Positions 8,884-15,244 of a stretch of 15,244 bases of DNA are shown here, piece after piece. The translations under genes were made by a program, and so were the position numbers. Position 1 is the first letter of the stretch. Each line of letters starts with the position of its first letter. The notes under the pieces are model-generated. The model did not search any database and had not been told where the DNA came from. It saw only the letters and a list, made by a program, of their open reading frames with translations. This stretch comes from Monoraphidium neglectum (Eukaryota; Chlorophyta; Chlorophyceae; Sphaeropleales; Selenastraceae): NCBI RefSeq assembly GCF_000611645.1, contig NW_014012331.1, positions 1 through 15,244 of the forward strand, in the 5' to 3' direction.

Positions 8884-11853
8884 CTAGTCGCTGAAGCAAA
8901 AAGACAAACCGGCAGGCCGCCAGCTTGCGCTCGTGCCAAGGGCTTGCATGAGCGTGGGATTCTGCCGCCGCGACAGTTCCACCCACTTCTTGAGCTTGTG
9001 CAGGGCCGCCATGATCTCCAGGCTCTTGCAGTTCTCGGCCTTGACGGCGCACAGGGGGCGGTGCCAGCTGGCCAGGAAGCAGCTGGTCAGGCCTGCGGGG
9101 CACTTGGCGTAGCCCAGCTTGTCGCCGACGCACTTGAAGCCGATCTGCAGGATGGGTCGTCGTGCAATGAAGCAGTGTTATAGGGGGAGCTGCTCAGGAA
9201 GGCACAGGACCTGGAGCCAAGGAATCTCTGCACACAACGTTCAGCAGCTGACACAACCTTGTTGATGCAACATGCAAAGGCCGGGATTCAGGTTGTGCAA
9301 TAAATCCATCGTGCCTGACGCCACTATGCCACTCCTTTCAGCACCCTATGCCACTGGTGCCCCCCACGTCACCACTCCTCGCCTTTACTCCTCACCCCTG
9401 CCGCATGCCCCCCCCTGTCCGCCGCACCGTGTCCATCTTCTTGCCGGCAGCGCAGCCCCAGGTAGGTGCGGCGAAGGCGGTGTCGATCTGCACATCCTGC
9501 TTGCAGCACTTGCGGATGCACTTGGGAGCCACCTTCGTGGCCTCGTCCAGGGCCTTGCTGGGCACCTGGTTTGTCAGTAACATACCAATGCACAGTGAGT
9601 CGCAGGTACAGACACGGGCATTTTAATGGCCATGGATCGCAGTGGAGTCAGGTACATGCAGGAAGTGTGTGCGATGACATCATCACCTGGTGCACGGCCT
9701 TGGACACCGTGTCGTAGAGCTTGTTGAAGTCGGGCAGGGCGGGCCTTGGGGTTTCGCAGTGCAGGAGAGGTGCGAGGTGCACGATTAGATTTGAGGGCAG
9801 GGTAGGTTGTGAGGGCTCCTGGGGAGGCAGGAAGTTACGAGACCTTTTCCACAGGTGCGAAATGCGGGCGGGGGTGAGCGGCAAGGCGGGGGCGAACATA
9901 CGAGGGCTCAAACGCCACGGCACCCCCATGAATCCCCCGCCAGGCACGCCAACTCCTCATGGCCCATCCTTCAAACTTCCCCCCTATCTCTTACAGCACA
10001 ACTAGGATGAGTTTTGCCTTGCTGCTTCATCAGGCAGTAAGGCTAGTGGGGTCAAAACCCTCCTTGAGATTCTCACCAGTCCACGGTCATGAGCTTCGAG
10101 CCCATGCCGATCAGGTCGCCGCCATCGCTGAGGCCCAGCGCGGACTTGCCCACCCCCAGCGCCTTGGCGGCCAGGCCCAGGTGCAGCTCCAGGCTCTCCT
10201 TGGCCAGAGTCACGGGCACGTTGGCGGAGGCCTGGCCAAACTCGGCGAGCGCGGGGGCGATGGACAACGGGAGGGCGATGCCAGACTTCTTCATGGCCAG
10301 CAGGCCAGTGATGACCTGCATCACCTGTCGTCAGTGCACCATGTTTGGGTCGGGTGATGTATTGTGGAACAGGTACCAGCAAACGGACGCAGGTTGATGG
10401 ACGACCAATGAGCATTTAGCCAGCCCAATATCCTTTCCCTTCTACTGTCCGTAGCAACATACAGTGTGTCACAGGCGCAAGTGAGGCGCGGACAGCTTTT
10501 GAGCACTGGCCTCTACTCCGCTTGTGTTCCACACACATTATCCCCTCACAATTGTGCTGCGGTCAACGAGCGACCCACCTTGTCGTCAAAGCATGAGGGG
10601 GTACCGGTCTCATTGAAGGGCGCCATGCACTTGGGGCCATTGAAGCACACATCAATCTGAGGCAGGTGGCAAACGTAGGTATGGCGTGGATTTTGGTTAC
10701 GCACATGGCATGCTCCCACCCACACATGTTAATATCCAATGCCAGCTGGCAGGGCCCACGGGTCGGTTAGCCCGCTCACAGGACGCCATTCACTCATCCC
10801 CCAGACGAGCGGGATTGCCAGACGAGCGGGATTGCCCGACCTCCTTGCACACCGGCGTACACGCGCACTCGCACACCTTGCGGTAGGTCTTCTGGACACA
10901 CTTGCCGATGGGCGTCATGTGGTAGCCCTGGGCACAGCTGGGGCGCGGCAGGCCAAAATCGGGGCCCTTGAATTCCGGGAAGCAGTAGCCATCGGCTGCA
11001 AAGGCGCGGAAAGTCCAGGGGCGGCCACAGCCAGGTTAGGGACGGAGGCGTTGGTAGCTGCTTCTGTTGCTGTGGATTTACTGTCCCCCAAGGGTCACAT
11101 GACAGCAGGGCCCATGTGCAGGCTGGGTCAGGCGCTCCCCTGAGGATCCCAATGCAAGAAAACAGCCTAGATTTCAGCATATCCACCTCACCATCCTGCG
11201 TCAGGTTGGCGGGCGCGGCCACGGTGGGCTTCTTCAGGAACGCGTCAGCGGCGTCGTACAGGTTGCCGAGCACGCTGGAGTGGGCCGTCTGCGCAGCGCC
11301 CACGCCGAGCTGCGCGAGCCCCAGCGCGACGCCGGCAGTCTGGTTTGCCTTGCGTTGGGCAAAGCCCAGGCCCATGTGGGCGGCGTTCGTGGCGGCGCCC
11401 TGGACCGCCTGCGCGGCGGACACGCCGCTGCCGAGGGTGATGGCGACGTGGTTGAAACCCTCGTGGAGCTTGGCGCCAATCTGCTTTTGAGCGGCATTGA
11501 ACATGCCCCCCACCAGCGCGGCCTTCTGGGATAGGCCTGCGCCAATGTCAAGGTTGGCGTTTGCCTGCGGGGGCAGGGTGTTGGGGCGGGCCGGGCATTG
11601 CTGGGCCACTCAGCATGAGCCTGCGACGAGCGATGCAGAGCGCGACGGCGCGAGTCCCAAGCTACGTCGACCGCTGCAGAATGTGCGACGAAAAAATCTC
11701 TTGAATTCTTAAAGATTTATAATTTAATCCAGCCGATTGCAGCTGCTAGGAGCGGGGTGGGCCATCGCGGTAGCTGATGGGCTACGAGCCAGACCGTCCA
11801 CGCACCGAGCATGAAAGGCACAGAATCACAACACATATGACCGTAAGTCTCAT
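8884..11853 (-). CDS. Secreted cysteine-rich protein of unknown family, 8 exons, 449 aa
   Basis: No family was recognised. Exons are 11853-11806, 11564-11192, 10995-10841, 10656-10579, 10315-10077, 9744-9687, 9565-9428 and 9144-8884 (TAG). Introns are all GT-AG, of 241, 196, 184, 263, 332, 121 and 283 bp, with phases 0, 1, 0, 0, 2, 0, 0, summing to exactly 450 codons. Residues 1-19 (MRLTVICVVILCLSCSANA) are a textbook signal peptide. Residues 20-141 are Cys-free, Ala/Gly-rich and predicted helical. Residues 142-218 hold ten Cys, including a dense VCECACTPVC motif. Residues 219-317 are a second Cys-free helical region. Residues 318-449 hold ten more Cys (for example KCIRKCC and KCPAGLTSCF). 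The mature chain thus has 20 Cys and three N-glycosylation sequons (Asn 90, 136, 207). Secretion, disulfide bonding and a wall or extracellular role are inferred. The weakest junction is the AAG acceptor at 9745. Confidence 0.8.
10801..10834. repeat. Exact 17-bp tandem duplication next to a splice donor
   Basis: The unit ccagacgagcgggattg occurs twice back to back (10801-10817 and 10818-10834). It lies in intron 3 of the secreted-protein gene, a few bases downstream of the donor at 10840-10839. Replication slippage or an excision footprint would both explain it. Confidence 0.9.
11806..11853 (-). other. Signal-peptide exon of the secreted protein
   Basis: This 48-nt exon encodes MRLTVICVVILCLSCS: one Arg, then a hydrophobic core rich in Val, Ile, Leu and Cys. 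It ends in phase 0 at TCG|GTGCGT. The next exon opens with Ala-Asn-Ala, giving a plausible signal-peptidase site after ANA. The A-rich context ttcaaaATG supports the start. Confidence 0.8.
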
Positions 11854-11874
11854 TTTGAACTTAGCCGCTGCGTT

Positions 11875-11886
11875 CAAAGGCCTTTG
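11875..11886. promoter_or_regulatory. 12-bp perfect palindrome just upstream of the secreted-protein start
   Basis: The sequence caaaggcctttg is a perfect inverted repeat centred 27-28 bp upstream of ATG 11853. It could be a protein-binding site or a small 5' UTR hairpin, or chance. Confidence 0.25.
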
Positions 11887-12238
11887 GTAAGGAGTACGGA
11901 CAGCAAGGTTGAGCGCACAACACGAGCGTGGCGTGCCAGTGAGATGTAGAGTGCAATATTCGCTGCGCTTAATTGATACAAGGACTTAAGGAACGTAATC
12001 ACTGGACGTCAGTGTCCCGGAAGGGCGGTGTGCTGGAGGGAGCTGCGGGGGCGGGTTCGTTCATCTGCTGAGCCGGCTAAGAGCAGGCAGGGCCCGCGGG
12101 TGTGTTGAAGAGGATAATTTTAAACCGTTTAACGCAAAAATCGGCTCGAAACAACGCTCGCAAGAGTCACCCCATGGTCATGGAGGAATTTCCACATCAG
12201 TGCTACAATCTGGTAGAGAGCCAGGCACGGGGGCCCTC

Positions 12239-12560
12239 TCATAACCGTGTGCTGGCCGCCCTCCCCGAAGATCCGACAATGCCATCCTCTCTAGCATCCC
12301 CGACACCGGACTCCACGCACCCACGGCAGCGGGCTACCCTGCGTGCGCCGCCGCCGTGCGAACGTGCCTGCACGCATCGCCCCCGGACTGACGGCCACCT
12401 CGGTGATCGGGCAGCTAATGCAACCTCCCCCAGCTGCGCCTTCACCAAATCAGCGGCAGGTGTGCGTTCCACCACCAGCGAATTCCCGGAATGGTAGAGT
12501 GCGTGTGCGCTGCAATCACGCACTGGCCCATCTACAGATACAGTAGGCACATCATGTACG
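12239..12560 (-). CDS. Weak candidate coding segment, unrecognised
   Basis: The minus strand is open over this stretch and includes GNSLVVERTPAADLVKAQLG followed by EVALAARSPRWPSVRGRC, which reads more like protein than its surroundings. There is no ATG in a convincing position. A possible acceptor (gtgattgcag|CGC) and donor (CCGAG|GTGGCC) could frame an internal exon, but no partner exons were found. The plus strand is also open over nearly the same span. It could be part of an untracked gene, a remnant, or noncoding. Confidence 0.2.
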
Positions 12561-13733
12561 GCGGCCAGCCAGCCTGTGGCGGCCACTGCCTGAGGCAATG
12601 GCGGCCGACGGCTTGCAGCAGGGGCCGCAGGCGCTATTTTGGTTGTTCTGGAGCGGCTGTACGTGTGGCTGTTGTCAGCACCAACAACTCCACGGTAATG
12701 TCCATAGTTTTAGAGGTGGCACCTACCCCAATACAACATCTTCAGGGTTGATGTCCCAGCGCCTGGCACAACTAGTTTGTATCTGTTCGCGATGAACGTT
12801 CGATGCCCTGGGGCGGCCGTGGTTCATTGTGCTTGTGATGAGGCGCAGCTGTGCCGGCATGCTCCTGCATTCTTGCATGCGGTATCTGTTGCTATTGCCG
12901 GGTGCATGAGTCTTGTCGGTTGAGGATTGCACTGGGGCATGCCCGCAGCTATTGGTGTGTTCGCCCATAAATTTGCCTCCTTAGGCAGTTGTTGCTCATG
13001 CTCGATGTCTACCATGCACCTGCAAGTTCATCAAGCCAGTCATGAGCGTACTCGAACCCTCTGGCCACCCACTGCCTGCGAACTTCGGACTTAAATTGTA
13101 GTTACCAGTGCATTTTGGCATAGGCAATAACAGACAACTGCCAGTGTTGAGCTGTGGCCACGACACGCGTTCCTGAAACGCACTTGCCTAGTGACATGCG
13201 CCTTCCGGTCGAGCGTCCTGCATTGCTCCTCGGGAAGCCAGCGCCACCAGCAACAATGGCAGCTGGCTTTTCGTTCAGCCTGAGCGATGCTGTCAGGCCT
13301 AGCAGGACCAACCAATGCTGTGAAGCAGAGTTACCTGGCACAAACGTGTACATTTTAGGCTCAACAGGAGGCGGTGCAGGCCAGTGCAGCGGCATCCGCC
13401 ACTGGCCACTGACCACAGCGACACCTGCCGACGGGCAGTTCGGGTGATATGGCGGTGGGCTGCGAGCGCGAAAACATCGTGCGCAGGTGCTCCGTCCGAC
13501 ACTCAGCTGTGTAATTCATTAGAATGCAACACAACACACCGTACACAAAGTGCTGTACCTCTGCTGTTCGCGTTGCCCGAGCAGAGGATTGTCCCATACG
13601 GCACAGCAGTATCCCATATCGACAGCCTTATTTGATTTGAGTCATCAAGAGTTTGACATATACCCACACGGACGGCGTCAGCAAGCCAGCGCAACCGATC
13701 TGCACTTCGCTGCGAAACGATGCCTCTTGGACT

Positions 13734-15244
13734 ATGTTGAGAGCAGTGGCGCATGCGATTGCGTGGCTGGTGGCAGCATGGCACGCGCACGTCGTGGTGC
13801 CGCTGGTGAACGCCTGGGAGAGTGTCTCCGCACAGGCAGAGGCCAGCCTCACAGCAGTTATTCGCGAATGGTTCGGTATCATAAACCGTCTACTCAACGC
13901 GGCGGGTGCATGGGTGCTGTCTGTTGTGGACGCGTCGTATGCTGAGACCCAGCTCGTCGCCGGGCGTCAGCAGCAGGCGTGGCAGAGATGGTGGAGGGAG
14001 GACCGCACCAGCACACTCAACGCAGTGGTCGCCAACGCCCACTCCGTTCGAGGTGCGAGGGAACGGTGGGGTGGCACGGGCCCGCCTGTTTGCATGGCGG
14101 CAGCATGTGCTCGTCATCGTTAGGGGCTGCGCGCCACGTTGGCGTTTTTGTGGCCGCGTTGGGTTCCTCCCCATGCGAAACACGGATGCCTATAGTGTTG
14201 TAGTAGATTTGACTGAAGACACAGATATTCCCCCCTCCTTCAAGCCGTGCATGCGGCAACTCGCCGATCAGAGTGCTCGGCCTACCCCAAGCTTCTAGCC
14301 CAGGCCCATACCTCAACTCTTGATGCCCCCCCCCCTGCTGTAGACTCCCTGGACGGGTACGGCAGGCCCAGTGCCAGCAGCGCCGCCCATCCTGCAGATG
14401 CGGCCGACAGTTTGGAGCGTCCCTGGCCCCTGGCTGGCCTGCTGCGGCTGCGTACCACTGGCTGGACGGACGGCGGCGGCGGCGCCGATGTCGGCAGCCC
14501 CTCAGCACGGGCAGAGCAGCAGCAGCGGCAGCAGCTGGGGCGCAAGAGCAGCTGGCTGCCGTTCCGCAGCCGGCAGGCGCGCGGGGCGCAGCAGGTGCCG
14601 CCCTCGCCCCTGGCGCGCCTGACGGGCCGCGGGGGTCCCCGTCAGTGGGAGGAGCGCGCTGCCGCGTTCGACGCCGCGGGCTGGTGGGGCGTTCACGAGG
14701 TGCGGTGCCCGCGCCGGCCGCGCCCGCTGGCCCGGAGCGCGCCTCTCTCCACCCCCTTGCGCCGCGCTGCCCGCCATCCGCCGCTGCTGCTGCATGCCAG
14801 CACGTTACTCTTGCTGCATGCAGATTTTGCCTGGCGCCCCCCTCCCCCTGCACATGTCCTCGAACGCGCCGGGCCCTTCTGTGAGCGCTTCATGCATGTC
14901 ATAAGCGGCGGCGGAGGGCCCCATACTCACCATTGCGCTCCTGTGTCCCTTGTTGCCTGTTTTCCCCGCCCGACCCACCAGGCCCTCAACCGCACAGGGC
15001 TGTTGGAGGACATCAAGCTGTCACTGGAGATGGGGGTCACCCGCGCTTTCGAGGCGCTGCGGTGGCTCGTGCGCCTCGCGACACTGTCCCTCAAGGCGCC
15101 GTCGGGGGCCGCGGCTGGCGGCGGCGTGGCCATGCGGCCGCTTTCAGAGCCCGCGCCGCGGGCGAGGCGCGGGCCGGCGGCGCCGGAGGGGGCGCAGCCG
15201 CCGGCGCCGCTGCAGCTGCGGCGGCGCCCGCGGCCGTCCGCGCC
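13734..15244 (+). CDS. Unrecognised protein with N-terminal hydrophobic helix, 3 exons visible, 3' partial
   Basis: No family was recognised. Exons are 13734-14052, 14344-14699 and 14982 to beyond the edge. Introns are 291 bp (CGAG|GTGCGA to cccctgctgtag|AC, phase 1) and 282 bp (CACGAG|GTGCGG to cgacccaccag|GCC, phase 0). At least 312 residues are encoded. ATG 13734 is chosen because the frame upstream has only non-ATG starts and the N-terminus then reads MLRAVAHAIAWLVAAWHAHV, a hydrophobic, weakly basic helix that could be a membrane anchor or an organelle-targeting sequence. Residues 30-106 look amphipathic and Trp-rich (AWQRWWREDRTSTLNAVVAN). Exon 2 is a Ser/Gly/Gln/Arg-rich linker ending in AAAFDAAGWWGVHE. 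Exon 3 resumes with a likely conserved helix (ALNRTGLLEDIKLSLEMGVT...) before a Pro/Ala/Arg-rich stretch that is still open at the edge. It diverges from the minus-strand genes. Confidence 0.7.

Larger units (their letters stand above)
11854..13733. other. Gap between divergent genes, no firm gene
   Basis: Nearly 1.9 kb separates the start codons of the minus-strand secreted-protein gene and the plus-strand gene at 13734. It should hold both promoters. The part from about 12600 to 13650 has mid-range GC and only short ORFs without domains. The only coding-like segment is the candidate at 12239-12560. No tRNA, repeat array or transposon ends were seen. Confidence 0.5.

Noticed and set aside
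8870..9183. Gln/Arg/Gly-rich ORFs on both strands over the last exon of the secreted protein
   Set aside because: They are frame shadows; the frame ending at TAG 8884-8886 carries the regularly spaced Cys and joins in phase to upstream exons.

Overview
The window reads as nuclear DNA of a green alga (Chlorophyta, most likely a Chlorella- or Coccomyxa-like trebouxiophyte). Exons are GC-rich, with Ala/Gly/Arg-rich proteins. Genes are broken by many short GT-AG introns (about 120-350 bp), there is a (TG)n microsatellite, and at least one gene is followed by TGTAA, the usual green-algal polyadenylation signal. No prokaryotic operon, rRNA, tRNA, CRISPR array or mobile element was seen. Gene models below were built by hand, by joining exons with matching splice phase. 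No transcript or homology search was available.

Layout. (1) 1-2584, minus strand: a coiled-coil, Ala/Arg/Glu-rich protein with a 12-residue polyglutamine run. Two exons are clear (2584-2252 and 2063 to about 1595). Further exons toward the left edge are possible (968 to about 1240, and 1 to about 276), but their joins are unresolved. (2) 3872-5799, minus: a complete six-exon gene for a 252-residue NOL12/RRP17-family ribosome-biogenesis protein; its third intron carries a long CA (TG) repeat. (3) 6177-7699, minus: a four-exon gene for a 290-residue protein with a C-terminal DUF493 (YbeD-like) domain behind a likely plastid transit peptide. (4) 8884-11853, minus: a complete eight-exon gene for a 449-residue secreted cysteine-rich protein of no family I recognise. 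(5) 11854-13733: a long gap between divergent genes with one weak coding candidate. (6) 13734 to beyond the right edge, plus: an unrecognised protein with an N-terminal hydrophobic/amphipathic helical segment, three exons visible.

The four left-hand genes lie head to tail on the minus strand and the rightmost gene diverges from them. Their products (coiled-coil protein, nucleolar rRNA processing, plastid protein, secreted protein) suggest no shared pathway; this looks like ordinary gene-dense algal chromosome. The best candidate for something undescribed is the secreted protein at 8884-11853. It alternates cysteine-rich modules with cysteine-free Ala/Gly-rich helical segments, and its reading frame closes exactly over eight exons.
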